NCBI RefSeq assembly: GCF_032854445.1
Contig: NC_088307.1
Span: 9,746,017-9,810,016 of the forward strand
Origin: Liolophura sinensis
Lineage: Eukaryota > Mollusca > Polyplacophora > Chitonida > Chitonidae
Length of the DNA: 64,000 nucleotides
Direction: 5' to 3'
Shown here: piece after piece, positions 36,811 to 48,893 of the stretch
How the letters are laid out: each line of letters starts with the position of its first letter
How positions within the stretch are numbered: the stretch's first letter is position 1
Translations under genes and position numbers: made by a program
The notes under the pieces: model-generated
The model's input: only the letters and a program-made list of their open reading frames with translations
Databases searched by the model: none
Told to the model about the DNA's origin: nothing

Positions 36811-38970
36811 CAAACATTATATGAGAAGACAAATGTTTAGACTGTGTGGGTTTTATACTGGTACACATGCACTGAAGTGTTTTAGTTCAGCTTGGAAGAG
36901 TTTGATTGCAGAAAAAGTATTTATTCAGTGCTTCAGTGCTTTATACATGTATGAAAAACGAAAGCTCGTTAACTTATCAGTGATCCAGGAAAAAGACTTT
37001 GGAAGATGTGATGGATGTTATTTTAAATAAATCTGAAACAGAACTGCAGCCAGTATAGACCCTTGTGTCTCTGTTCGGGGACATGTCCAATACCTTCACA
37101 ATTTACAATTTTTAAGACAAAATATAAAACAATATAGCACAGAGAAAAAAAACAGAGCAGCGATGACAGTGTGATAGCTGGCACATAGTCACACATAACA
37201 GGTGAAATGCGGTCTCTTGTCAATTTACCGCAGAGAGGGCTTTACTCAAACTGTTCATGTAAATGCTTAAATAGTAGCAAATTATACGCCCCCCCCCCCA
37301 CTCCATGGCTTAAACAGATTTAGGTAAAAAAAAATAATTGTAGAGATGAAATAACCAATATCAACGTCTCCCAACAAATTTTAATAAACCCAAATGTTTT
37401 GGGGAAATAAATACTGTAGCTTACGACCTGTCTCCCAGCTAACACCATATCTCATAGATGACAACAACTGATCGAGCTACAAGGTCATACACGTCAGGTC
37501 AAATGAAAACCTTTTCTATGACGTCATTCAAGCTAACAGAAACGCTGTCGAGCAGCAATAACTTACACAACATCGGAAGTGACATCATACACACAACCTT
37601 AGCTCATATCTGTCCAATCACAAGCTGAGATGATGGGGATTGTTCTGCCAACCAACTCCTGGCTTTCCAGGGTAGCCTCCATGGCAGTGTTGGTGTTGAC
37701 GCGCGACGCAACGCACTCGCCACAACTGAACAGGGAGATAACTCAGCACTAGGACCTGGGATAGTTCTACAAGCTGAGAGTATTGCCCCCTTGGCCAGGT
37801 TAGCCGAAACACTCTTACCTAGCTGACTTTATAAAAATTAAAAAAAAAAAAAAACCTCGTTAAAAAAAAAAGTTAAAATCTCGAGCAGATGCTACGTAGG
37901 CTGTTACGCACTTAACAAAAAAAAAAAGGCGCGCCACATCGCAATTTAAATGTGATCTTATGAGAAGGTCTCTTCCTGTGACTGTACAATACGGTACCGG
38001 TAGGCCTATATATGAAAATTCATGAGATGAAGTATTAACGGACGCTGTCCGTTAATCGGTGAAAATCGGTGGAAATCGGTGGAAATCGGTGAACACCCTT
38101 GAACTGCCCCGAGGCCCGGGAACCGTGTTGCTACAAGTGTGGACATGGTGGCAGGTACACAGATACTGCATGGCTTCCTCGGGTCAGCTAAGTGCCCCCT
38201 CCGCACCGTCACACCCGCCCCCATTCGCCCTGTTTTCACACCACCGTCCCGTTCGCTCTGTCCCCCTACAGAGTTCTTTTTAAACAGGGATCATCGTTGA
38301 CGTTACCGCCGCCAGCTACTTAATTTTCGGACTGATCGCTGGGGCCTGACGAAAACTATACCTTGAAAACTATACCCCTCCCCCATGTGAAAGTTGAAAA
38401 ATTTATTTTTTTACTGTTATATGCTATTACACATGATAATCTGCACATAAACAAATAAAAACAAAGTGTTTCATGTATCATTTAACTAAGTAAACCCTTA
38501 ACTACCATACCGATGTATGTTGTAGAGATATAAAGTACACTTAGCCTTGGGCTACTTAACATTTAGTATGCTTCATGAAATTGACCCCTGTTCTCTTTTG
38601 CATTATTTTCATTTGAAATGACTGTACAATACGGTACTGGTATATGTGATAATTCATAAGATGAAGTTTTAATGGACACTGTCCGTGACAATATGTTTTT
38701 GTTGTACAAAGGTTAAACCGGGTTTCTTCTGGTCAACTAAGCAATTCCATGGTCTCTTTTTGCATTATTTTAATGCCATACATGTACTAAAAAGGGCTTG
38801 CAGTGGTATGAGTATGGCCGGTTGCAGAAGGAATGCGCAATCTGCTAATTCTCTTGATCTAAGCCTGAAGCCGAACCAACGAGAGTAGAATTCATAACTG
38901 TCAATCTGTCAACAGCTACTGTGTGAATTTCAACCGGTCGACCATGACGGTATAACAACTAATTTATTTT
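36811..38970. other. Gene-free stretch with small repeats
   Basis: Contains poly-C (37286), poly-A runs (37840-37930), four aatcggtgg units (38060-38095) and a 75-bp direct repeat (37977-38052 and 38619-38690). No exon was recognised. Confidence 0.5.
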
Positions 38971-38974
38971 GAAA

Positions 38975-39342
38975 GAGTGAGTGAGTGAGTGCTTGGGGTT
39001 TAACGTCGTACTCAACAATTTTTCAGTCATAGGACGACGAAGGAATCATTAGGGTGCATGTACGTGTAATGTGCCTCCTTGTTGCAGGACGGATTTCCAC
39101 CGCTCTTTTATTTAGTGCTGCTTCACTGAGACGACTTACCGAAGGCAAGTAAGCCGCCCCGCCCGAGCCATTATACTGATACAGGTCAACCAGTCGTTGC
39201 ACTATCCCCTTCATGCTGAACGCCAAGTGAGGAAGTTACAACTTCCTCTTTTAAAGTCTTAGGTGTGACTCGATTAAGGATTGGCCCTGGATCTACAGGT
39301 CCCGAAGCGGACGCTCTACCAACTGTGCTATCCGGGCCGGTA
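38975..39342 (-). repeat. SINE-2, full length
   Basis: Complete copy from gagtgagtgagtgcttgggg to accaactgtgctatccgggc. The minus strand begins with a tRNA-like head (gatagcacagttggtagagc, box A) and ends in the ctcactcac tail. Confidence 0.93.
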
Positions 39343-40431
39343 TATTTTGAAAGAGGATAGGATTTCCAGCACATGTCATTAATAAATTTAATTGGCGTTA
39401 AACGCTAGTTCTATATGGGTAGATTAAACCGGAGTGCTGGGCATAAACCACCGATCTTTGACAACTTAGTGAAGAGCTTGTCCTCACATGATGCATCGAT
39501 ATGTACAGTATATTGATGGAAGACAAATGATGTACAACAATCACGGGACTGCGCAAATGCATACACAAACGTCATATACCGCTTATTGTCGCTTATTCCA
39601 CTGTGCTAGTCGGCATATCGGAACTTCAAAATCCGTGGAACCTTCTGTGGAGAAACGATTGAAACGTAACAAGTGAGAACACACACAAAAAACATGACAA
39701 TATATATGTAGCTGACGTGTGATATATATACATTTCCAGTCTTAGCCAGTGTTTTTCTTCGTGGGAACATGCTGCAATCCAGACTAATGACGTCTGTTAT
39801 ACTGCGTTTTTAAAAAACTAATTCTGCTGTACGTTACTACGTTTTAAGTATTAAAACGAACTGTCCCAATAAATTGACAGAGGCCGGATTTCGCCGGTTA
39901 TACTAACGTGTGCCCATTTACCAGCTATCGTTGTCGCTCTTCTTTTACTCTCTATGCTGTAAGTCTTTCATTATAGCTCATACTATATGCATGTATGACC
40001 AGACATGTAATGTCAGCCTAATCACAACTTACCTTCAACTTCCATTAGCGTGGCTCGTGTCCTGGGCTGAAACGTGCTCTATATACCGTAGCACATATTT
40101 TAACCTCTATTATAGTTAACAGCGTTACAGTTCCAGCGACACGCATGTGATATTTTCTTTTCAACAACAGTTTATTGAACAAGGAAAAATCAATCGGCGA
40201 GGTCTTGAATTGACTGGTTCTGTATGTGACATTCAGTCTAAAAGACCAACTACTCAGATATTTCTCCAAGCAAGCAAGCCACACTATTATTAACCACGGC
40301 GACAACGTAGGTGTGCCAAGATTTTTATGGGCTTCGTTGTATCACCTACTTATTTCGTGGTCGTCAAGCCACAGAATACGAACGTGCGACTATCCAACTA
40401 TATATGACGGAGTATGAGTATACTTAACATT
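39343..40431. other. Gene-free stretch
   Basis: Holds a divergent SINE-like piece (39380-39475, with accggagtgctgggcataaa) and a fragment of dispersed repeat C (39880-39960). No gene seen. Confidence 0.45.
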
Positions 40432-40598
40432 ATTTATTTATTTATTTATTTATTTGATTGGTGTCTTACGCCGTACTCAAGAATATCTCACTTAGGCGAC
40501 GGCGGCCAGCATTATTGTGGGAAGAAACGGGGCATAACCCGGGGGAAACCCACAACCATCCGCAGGTTGCTGATCCACCTTCCCACCGTACGGCCATA
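40432..40598 (-). repeat. SINE-1, 5'-truncated
   Basis: tttatttatttatttgattg to ccttcccaccgtacggcc. The tandem repeat at 40596 starts immediately after it. Confidence 0.9.
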
Positions 40599-40925
40599 CT
40601 TAACATTAACACTCTGGACATGGATCATAGTGAGAAATCATATATGATATCAGTATAAATAACATTAACAAACTGGACATGGACCATAGTGAGAAATCAT
40701 ATATGATATCAGTATACATAACATTAACACACTGGACATGGATCATAGTGAGAAATCATATATGATATCAGTATAAATAACATTAACAAACTGGACAAGG
40801 ACCATAGTGAGAAATCATATATGATATCAGTATACATAACATTAACACACTGGATATGGATCATAGTGACAAATCATATATGATATCAGTATACATAACA
40901 TTAACACACTGGACATGGATTATAG
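40596..40925. repeat. ~61-bp tandem repeat, five units
   Basis: Units contain ataacattaacacactggac then atggatcatagtgagaaatc and atatatgatatcagtat. Confidence 0.93.
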
Positions 40926-41078
40926 CGAAACCGGCTTTGATTTTACATATAGACTTATCGTTACAGTGAACTCAAATAGTGTCTGGCTAATTGAACTGGA
41001 AAGCACCAATAAAATGGGCACCTAGGCGATGGATGGTTGGGGGAAGTCAATGTCAAATAACTTAATGATTTTCTTATT

Positions 41079-41330
41079 ATTTATTTATTTATTTATTTAT
41101 TTCTTTGATAAGTGTTTACTCCATACTGAAGAATGTTTCATTTATACGAAAGTGACCAGCATTAGGGTAGGAGGAAACCGAGCACAGCCTGGGGAAACCC
41201 ACGACCATCTGCAGGTTGCTGGAAGACATTCTCACGTACTGGCGGAGAGAAAGCCAGTGTGAGCTGGGCTTGAACTCACAGTGACCACATTGGTGAGAGC
41301 TCATTGTGCCTTACTGGTGTGCAAACCTCC
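41079..41330 (-). repeat. SINE-1, degenerate full-length copy
   Basis: Tail tttatttatttatttatttc, core ggaaacccacgaccatctgc and a decayed head are present. Confidence 0.85.
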
Positions 41331-41550
41331 TCCGATCCCTGAAAGTATCAGAGTTTCCCACACAACTGAATATTTGTAATTACTGCCAGTAGGAAGGCAA
41401 ATTTAGTTGTTTCTATCAATTACTCATGATGTGAGCACCAAATCCTCTAGGTGTTTCGCTTATCATCAGTTAGAACAAAAGTACAGAGGCCAGTATGGGA
41501 GATGGTAATCGCCGAATAGTTGTCTATAAATCACTATGACACACGGGTTT

Positions 41551-41630
41551 TCTCCCACCATAACTCTGGCCGCCGTCGTATAAGTGAAATATTCTTGAGT
41601 GCGGCGCAAAACACCAGTCAAATAAATAAA
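41551..41630 (+). repeat. SINE-1 tail fragment
   Basis: tctcccaccataactctggc to agtcaaataaataaa. Confidence 0.85.
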
Positions 41631-41819
41631 TAGCTACGACACACGAGGTATGGGTTCAATCCCAGCATTAGTCAGGCAGGGAATTTGTACATTTTCCTCT
41701 CTCTCAATGTTCGTGAGGCCTTGGTGACAATAAGTGGTTGATGAAGCATGTATGACGGTTTGTCTGGTCTACCTATTGCTGTACGTCATGTACGTGATCA
41801 GTAACCTGGGAAATGTCGG

Positions 41820-42055
41820 TGCAGGTTAGCGCTTGTTACTCACGCCGGTGGAGGTATGCGCTTGTTACTCACGCCGGTGGAGGTATGCGCTTGTCACTCA
41901 CGCTGGTGGAGGTATGCGCTTGTTACTCACGCCGGTGGAGGTATGCGCTTGTCACTCACGCCGGTGCAGGTATGCGCTTGTTACTCACGCCGGTGCAGGT
42001 ATGCGCTTGTCACTCACGCCGGTGCAGGTATGCGCTTGTTACTCACGCCGGTCTC
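41820..42055. repeat. 29-bp minisatellite, eight units
   Basis: Unit close to gttactcacgccggtggagg then tatgcgctt. Because 29 is not a multiple of three, the same peptides recur in all three frames; no coding role is implied. Confidence 0.95.
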
Positions 42056-44404
42056 CTTCACTCATAAACCCGACGGCCATCGTAAAAACGGACAAAAATT
42101 CTTGGACATGGTGTTTAGCCACAATCAAAAAATTAAAAAGAACAAATACTAGTATAGTGACTAGAACTACAAGGGCAGAGCAGTTCTGGTCACTTTTAAG
42201 AATTTTAGAACTTTAAACAATGAAGTATATTCCTACTAAATGGCTGCAGAAATTGGCTAATAAGAGACAGATTACCAAAGGCGGTTTGACCCAAACACAA
42301 TAGGGGTGTTTCCAGTATGAACTTTTTTTATCGCTGAAGGTAAAAAAAGAGTCCTATTGTATAATGTGACCTGTCAAAAAATGTAAGGAATCTATTTTTG
42401 ATCGCATTTACTATAGCATAGAAACTTTCACAAAAAGTACTTTAGAGCTGACGAACGATGAAGTAAACTGAGGAACGGTGTAGCCTCTGGAACACAGTGA
42501 AACAGGTGATGGGTAAATTACTGTAAACAAAGCCTAACAGTTTTCATACGTGACATGGTACATGGCAAAGATTGGTTTTACTTAATATATTAAAGGATAA
42601 AGGAGTTCGAACCCGAGAGTACAGTTATGAACAGAAAGGTAACTTCAGGAGCGATGATACAATTGTTTTGGCGATCAGTTCAACAGTAACACTAGCTATA
42701 GTGCCATGAATTCTGAATCAAAGGAAATCATAAACAAAAGCTACTAAAGGGGGTCATGTTCATTATCTAACGTCTTTAAATTGTTCGGTATTTTTGCTTA
42801 ATGGGGATTTATCCTCATTTTCAACGATTTATCGGCAGTATCACAACTCCGTCGCCTTTAGTAGACTGGATGCAATGCGTATAGTGCTGTATCACTGGAA
42901 TGCCATACTGAAGATACCAGACATGATGCCCCAGCGTCGGTCTTTACCTCTTCTGCTGAGTGCCAAGAGAGACATAGAACCAATGGGGGAGTTAAGCGTT
43001 AGAACACTTTTAAAGGTTAAAAAAAAACTGTTTCATGTGACTTGTTAGGCAACAATTTTGATTACATGCATTATAGCATGGGCGTCTGATTAAAGTTTTA
43101 CAAGAGGTAATTTATAGAGTAAACGAACGAAGGAGAATATCGAGGAGCTGAAGATCAGTAAATTTGAGGAGTTCTCCCAGGATAGAGGTGTCATTTGTAC
43201 CTCTGGATCACGGTGAGACGATCGGTAAATTAATATCAACAAAGCTGGTCTATGATACAGTATTGGTGTTTTTACCTTTGACGACAAAAGAGTTCCAACT
43301 CGAAACTCACCTATAGTAAAATTTTAGGTAACCTCACCGGGACTGAACCCAGGACCTAATATTTACGAAACCTGCCCTTGTCTTCAATATAGCTGCCTTG
43401 TATCTAACACCAAGTGCTGCTATATTACCGACCGCAAACCGTGCCGTAAACTACACACACTCTAATAGAACTCTTTTACCCTTGAAGGTAGAGAAAGGTC
43501 AACTGTATCATGTGACCTGTCAAAAAGTTTTGATCCCATTCATTATAACATGGGCGTCTGTAAAAAGTATCATGAAAACCAATTTAGAGTAGACGAATCA
43601 AAGAGAAGTTGATAATCTGAACGTTTTGCGAACTAGAAAAGTTCCTAAAGAAAGATGTGTCATTTGTGCTTCTGGAAAAGGGGGAGACTTGTGAGGAGTA
43701 AATCATTTTTCAACAATATATTGCCTAATATTTTTCACCATTCACATGGCACAGTAGGACTGTCCTTACCTTCGACGACACAAGAGTTCCAACTCGAAAA
43801 CCCCTTACTGACCACTGATTGCTTCTTGGTAACAGACTTTTGAAAGTTTCAGGATTTGAAAAATCCAGAAAAATTTGCTTTTTTATGGGTCAGTTATCTC
43901 GTGAGCACGACGTATTTTAAAAGAACATAACTGACACTTTGAAAGTTGTGTGTGTGTGTGTTTTTTTTTCTTTTTAAATGTTTTTTTTTCAACCATGTGA
44001 CTTTTGCGGCTCCTTATTTAGAAGTTAAGCCCGGTATTAACTTTAGTCTGGACCAAGTGTCATTAGTTCTGTATTAGACCAAGACTGGTATTAAGACTTA
44101 AGTCAGACTTAACTTATAATACACCTTTGAACAACCGACCCCTGTAGTCTTTCATATTAAAGGATGCATAAAACGCTTGGTTATTATTTATTAGTATGGT
44201 GTGGCCTAAACAAATAAAACTAAAGAAAAAGTTTATGTTTCCTCTTGGGGCGTAAAAATGTCTTTAAGTTTTCGAAAGTCTCCAGCGGTCATAAGGGAAA
44301 TTATGCATCCTGTTAACGGTGATAGCTGTCAAAACAACTTTGTTGAGGGAAGAGCCCGAATTATGGACGCCAAGCTGATCCTGAGTTCCCAGTAGGACGT
44401 CATT
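42056..44404. other. Gene-free stretch with three diverged long repeat units
   Basis: Three related blocks, at about 42300-42740, 42990-43330 and 43490-43830, share words such as atcatgtgacctgtcaaaaa, tatagcatgggcgtctg, tgtcatttgt..cttctgga and gagttccaactcgaaa. No ORF is conserved between them. Confidence 0.55.
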
Positions 44405-44490
44405 TCCGAATATTTCTAGCGTAATGACCCAGGAGTCTCTCACCAATGCGGTGAGAGGAGATAAATAAATAAATAAATAAATAAATAAAA
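44405..44490 (+). repeat. Internally deleted SINE-1
   Basis: Head piece agcgtaatgacccaggagtc joined directly to an ataaataaataaa tail; the core is missing. Confidence 0.65.
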
Positions 44491-44514
44491 TACAGCATTA
44501 TGAGTAATTCTATT

Positions 44515-44716
44515 CATTCATTCATTTATTTGATTGGTGTTTTACACCGTACTCAAAAATATATCACTTATATGACGGCGGCTATCATTATAGTGGGAGA
44601 AAAACGGTCAGAACGTTGGGGAAACCCACAACCATCCGCAGGCAGCTGTCAGACCTTCCCACGTACGACTGGAAAGTAAGCAGGCATGAGCTTGACTTGA
44701 ACCCACAGCGACTAAG
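44515..44716 (-). repeat. SINE-1 copy
   Basis: tcatttatttgattggtgtt to cttgacttgaacccacagcg; head truncated. Confidence 0.9.
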
Positions 44717-44724
44717 TAATTCCA

Positions 44725-44940
44725 GATCAGTGACGTCGTCTAATAAAGTGCAATTAACATCACTGTAATTTTTTTCCCTAATTTTGCTTAAGCCGTGCCG
44801 ATAGGGGGCGTGTAATTTACTACATGAACACTTACAGTAATACTCTGACTGCACTGTCTTGACTAGAGACCGTATTTCACCGGTCACGTGTGATCACTTT
44901 CCTGCTATCATCGGTGCTCTGGTTTTAGTCCTCGTCTTTT
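44725..44940 (+). repeat. Dispersed repeat C, copy 1
   Basis: Words shared with 51222-51450 and 60540-60790: gcaattaacatcac, tgcttaagcc, gggggcgtgt, gaccgtatttcac, cacgtgtgatca, gctctggttttag. The family is unidentified. Confidence 0.75.
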
Positions 44941-45350
44941 TTGGGCATACCTTTCCACATTTTCCCTAAAACCACACTCTTTTTAACACCTTTTGATATA
45001 TGTGTTTAGGTTTTGATTCAGGAGAAGAAAGTTTATACGATCGTTAAGCAGAGGTTAACGCACAGCGGCGAATCGATGGAGCTGGAAAGTGAAAGTGAAA
45101 GCAGGATATGTAATACTGTTACAAAAACTTGCTTAAACATACGACGTATTTGTTAAGTTGAAGGTCACGCATATAAATAAAGGTAAATTACTCCCTCGTG
45201 CTGTCAATTAATGATATTTATTTTATTCTTTCACGATATTTTAATTATATTATTATGCAACGAGACTTACAGTAGTTTGATAGACATATATATGTGCAAA
45301 TTTTAAAACGAAGGGAAGTAATTCATCAGTGGTTCGTTCATTTTTCCGTA

Positions 45351-46358
45351 TTAAACACATAACCACGCTAAAACTCTTCTGGGCGGAACGAATTCTCTTC
45401 GCGCGTGCAGAACTTGGAGATTGTCAATCATCATGACGTCGCCGGATTTCCAGTCCATGTCAGACGCACACTCGCACAGCGTTTCATCCAAAATGTCCAT
45501 TACTTCCGGTTTCATGTAAGTCCCATCACTCAGGTAAACAGATTTTTCCGGAACGTTCCGCGAGTCCACGTAAGCCCTGTAGGCGTTGATAATGGCGTTA
45601 TGCCACATTTTGAGGCCATTGTTAGGGTTGATTCTGACACCAGGCATGATGTCGGTGATGGTTTTAACGGAACCGTCCGGCATCCATTCAAACGTCGTGC
45701 CTAACTCTTTGGCTTTGCTCTCCGCCTCTTCACGCGTCTTGCTGAGGTACGTTGACTGCCACCCTCGGCCAATGGCGGACTCGTTGTCATCGCCATCAGG
45801 TAAAACTCGTAGATAGCGAACACCTTTCTCTTCCAAATCTTTCACGAACTCGGGTTCCCTCTCCAGCATTTTGCGGTAGACCAAGTTCGACGGAGCCACA
45901 GACGTTTGACCGCCCTCTTTGGCGGGATATTCACAGAAGAAGAAGATGTTTTTCGGGTATTTGGGGGACTGCGCAATTTCGTGGTGGAAATCTACCAGTT
46001 TGTCCGGAGGAGACTCATTCGTTGTGAACACATCACCCACGACGGAAGTCCGCGGTGCCGCGCCACCTATGTATGGAAAGGGCTGATAATCCAACGCTTT
46101 CACAAACGCATCGAAGTCGATGGCTTTTTTGACGGGGAAATCGCGAAATACGATAACTCCGTACTTCAGCAGGATCTTTTTCAATTTGTCTCTGTTTTCT
46201 TCCAGCCACATGATGGTGCTAGGAAGATCGGTGAATGTTTTCTGATCGGTAGGGCTCAGAATCAAAGGAAATGGTTTTCCATCGTGGATTTTCTGCTGCG
46301 GTTCTGGCAGTTTAACTGTTTCCACCATTCCTCCCAGGGTGTTGATGTCTTCAAGCAT
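45351..46358 (-). CDS. TauD/TfdA-type Fe(II)/2-oxoglutarate dioxygenase (clavaminate synthase-like), 335 aa
   Basis: Hydroxylases of this fold couple oxidation of 2-oxoglutarate to oxidation of a small substrate, using Fe(II). The whole protein lies in one open frame. Visible landmarks: a TauD-type N-terminal region (KKILLKYGVIVFRDFPV), metal ligands in FHHEIAQ (H-x-E-like, as in plant clavaminate synthase-like proteins) with the distal H in LQVLHARREF, and the 2-oxoglutarate-binding arginine in the PPRRVL region. GQTSVAPSN and IGRGWQSTYLS are also typical of that subfamily. The substrate is unknown. The ATG at 46358 lies 13 bases after a good acceptor (gatattttcag), so a 5' UTR intron is likely. 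The coding part has no intron, which is unusual beside the spliced neighbours. A TTTATT (AATAAA on the minus strand) lies near 45215. Confidence 0.93.
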   Translation of the reverse strand: MLEDINTLGGMVETVKLPEPQQKIHDGKPFPLILSPTDQKTFTDLPSTIMWLEENRDKLKKILLKYGVIVFRDFPVKKAIDFDAFVKALDYQPFPYIGGAAPRTSVVGDVFTTNESPPDKLVDFHHEIAQSPKYPKNIFFFCEYPAKEGGQTSVAPSNLVYRKMLEREPEFVKDLEEKGVRYLRVLPDGDDNESAIGRGWQSTYLSKTREEAESKAKELGTTFEWMPDGSVKTITDIMPGVRINPNNGLKMWHNAIINAYRAYVDSRNVPEKSVYLSDGTYMKPEVMDILDETLCECASDMDWKSGDVMMIDNLQVLHARREFVPPRRVLAWLCV

Positions 46359-46429
46359 GGTTCTGTGTTATCTGAAAATATCGACAGGTATACGAGCGCT
46401 ACACAAGCTAGGCGCATCATTGAAGATTT

Positions 46430-46670
46430 ACAACACACAAAAAACGCTTGTGTTGAAATTTAAGACAACTTGTATTGTTTCATTCAACACTTAAAAGTGT
46501 TACCCAACACAAACATGTGTTAAATAAATGTGAAGTACACATGTTTGTGTTATAAAGTAATACAACATAAACAAGACCGTGTCTTAATTCAACACAAGAT
46601 AGATTTATGCAAATATGACACAAGAATTTTGTTGGAAAGAACACAAGTTTGTGTTCAGTCAACACATCGC
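46430..46670. repeat. Cluster of AACACAAG/CTTGTGTT words upstream of the dioxygenase gene
   Basis: At least ten copies of acacaa or ttgtgtt in both orientations, some as palindromes (aacacaaacatgtgtt). It could be a degenerate repeat or a binding-site cluster; the role is unknown. Confidence 0.45.
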
Positions 46671-46682
46671 TGTGAATTCCAA

Positions 46683-46862
46683 TCCAACTAAGGCTGGCTT
46701 CCTCTCCAGCCGTACGTGGGAAGGTCTTGCAGCAACCTGCGTATGGTCGTGGGTTTTCACCGGGCTCTGCTCGGTTTCCTCCCACCATAATGCTGGTGGC
46801 CGTCGTATAAGTGAAATATTCTTGAGTACTGTGTAAAACACCAATCAAATCAAATAAATCAA
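46683..46862 (+). repeat. SINE-1, 5'-truncated
   Basis: aaggctggcttcctctccag to caccaatcaaatcaaataaa. Confidence 0.9.
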
Positions 46863-47102
46863 TCAACCCAAGTGTTTTTGGTCTGAAACACTGGCATTCA
46901 TTAAGCCACCGATATACATGCATAGCTGTCTGACTTGTTTAAGTGACATTTAGAAGTTGAGTCACGAGGCTATATGGATAATACCTTGTATTTATTTTGT
47001 AAGAAAATAAACAGATAGTCTTGTTATATTATATGTTATAACGAAGTTTCACCAATATCTGTGCTTCACGCATGACAACATTTGTTTTCTGCTTTACATT
47101 TC

Positions 47103-47215
47103 TATTTATTTATTTACTTGATTATTGTTTTACGCCTTACTCAAGAATATTTCACGTATACGACGGCGGTCAGCATTATTGTGGGAGGAAACCTGTCAGA
47201 AACGCAGGGCCATCG
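47103..47215 (-). repeat. SINE-1 tail and core, truncated
   Basis: ttatttatttacttgattat to gtgggaggaaacctgtcag. The SINE-2 copy starts about 10 bases later. Confidence 0.85.
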
Positions 47216-47222
47216 GCCATCG

Positions 47223-47573
47223 CAGTGAGTGAGTGCTTGGGGTTTAACGTCGTACTCAACAATTTTTCAGTCACATGACGACGAAGGAATCATTAGGGTG
47301 CATGTACGTGTAATGTGCCTCCTTGTTGCAGGACGGATTTCCACCGCTCTTTTATTTAGTGCTGCTTCACTGAGACGACTTACCGAAGGCAAGTAAGCCG
47401 CCCCGCCCGAGCCAATATACTGATACGGGTCAACCAGTCGTTGCACTATCCCCTTCATGCTGAACGCCAAGCGAGGAAGTTACAACTTCCTCTTTTAAAG
47501 TCTTAGGTGTGACTCGATCAAGGATTGATCCTGGATCTACCGGCTCCGGAGCGGACGCTCTACTCGGCTCGTT
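47223..47573 (-). repeat. SINE-2, nearly full length
   Basis: Very close to the copy at 38975 over ~330 bp; loses the last tRNA-like bases after gcggacgctctac. Confidence 0.93.
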
Positions 47574-48309
47574 GATGCCAAAAACGTCCCACATTGACAA
47601 GAGAGGATACTTAAGGTTACACATGCTCAATTCATGCAATTTGGTTAAAGAACTGAAGGGCGCTGGGCCACTGATTGGACCACACTGCAACACACTGTAA
47701 TACGATATAAATTTCTGCACCGTTATCTTGCCCCTAGTTAAAATACATCAGAACTTCCTCCGTTTTTGTATAGAACTGAAAACTTTTTGGGGGGTTATCA
47801 AAGGTAACAAAATGCTATGAATTTACTTCCAGCAACCACAGCTCAAAACAGTGATTATGCCAGGTTGAATTTTTGGTCTCTTGTACAGAGAAGAGCTAGC
47901 TACATGTCTTAGGTATGACATGGCACCGTGTAAATGTTATGAGATATATATATTTTTGGAGTAGAAGTTGGTCAATTCACTGCATGAATAGTAAGGAAAG
48001 TCAATGCTCTCATATAACTACTTCAGTTACAAAACCTCTGGGTTTTGGAAAGTAGCGATACTAGTAAATGACAAGGAACGAGATCATCTGAACCGTAGTG
48101 TATTTAAACCCGTATAGAATTACAGTAACAAACGTTTTCTGTCGTTTCTACCTTTGCTTGACTGACCTTCACGTAAGAACGCACGGTGTCACTCATATCT
48201 GACGTGTAAGCCTAAATGATGCTGTGCGTTTAAAGACTCTAAAAATTCGTCATTCCAGCTTTACGCTAAGTCAAGTCTGTTTGATTCAACAGCACAAACC
48301 AAATCGAAT
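47574..48309. other. Gene-free stretch
   Basis: No exon or repeat recognised. Confidence 0.45.
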
Positions 48310-48893
48310 ACTTAGAGAAAAAAATCGTGAAAAGGATGTCAAAATCAAATGAAATAGCGTCAAAACTTAAAAAAATATGACCTACAATGTTTCTTGGATT
48401 TTTTTTAAGAGAAAAGGGTATTTGAAAACATTTTCGTGTGTGGTGGTATCTGTGACCAACTTTTGGTATTTATCGTTGTTGCATAATAATGTTTCTAAAT
48501 AAGGATGTGATGCTTGTGTAATAAATTTATTTGAATGTAACTTTGTTGTTTGTATCGAAAAATATGCATTTAACCTAAATTATGACAATATTTATGAACA
48601 TAATAAAAATATAAATATGATCCAAATTGAGGTTTAATACATTTGTTAGCTGAAAAGAACAAATTCTAGCGCAAAAATATTTATTAAACCTGTGTTACAT
48701 CCTCATTTATGACATTATAAAACAAAGACTATAAATACCAAAAGTGGTCTCAAATACCCACCATACAAAAATTATTTTGTTTCTTCCTCCTTAAGGAAAA
48801 TCGGGGAAAATATTGCAGGCCACATTTAAAAATAACTTTTCGCACTCTTTCATCTTAAGTTAATGTCATTTTTTATGTTTTCTCCACCTTTAA
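48310..48893. mobile_element. Foldback MITE, copy B
   Basis: Same order of words as copy A (24524-25060), including ggatgtgatgcttgtgtaat, acctgtgttacatcctcatt and tctccacctttaa. It has about 50 extra bases in the centre (gacaatatttatgaacataa). Confidence 0.85.

Noticed and set aside
41813..42216. ORFs of 84-127 codons with repeated peptides
   Set aside because: Produced by the 29-bp minisatellite cycling through all frames.
45405..46463. Plus-strand ORFs of 76-185 codons over the dioxygenase
   Set aside because: Antisense shadows of the TauD-like coding frame.
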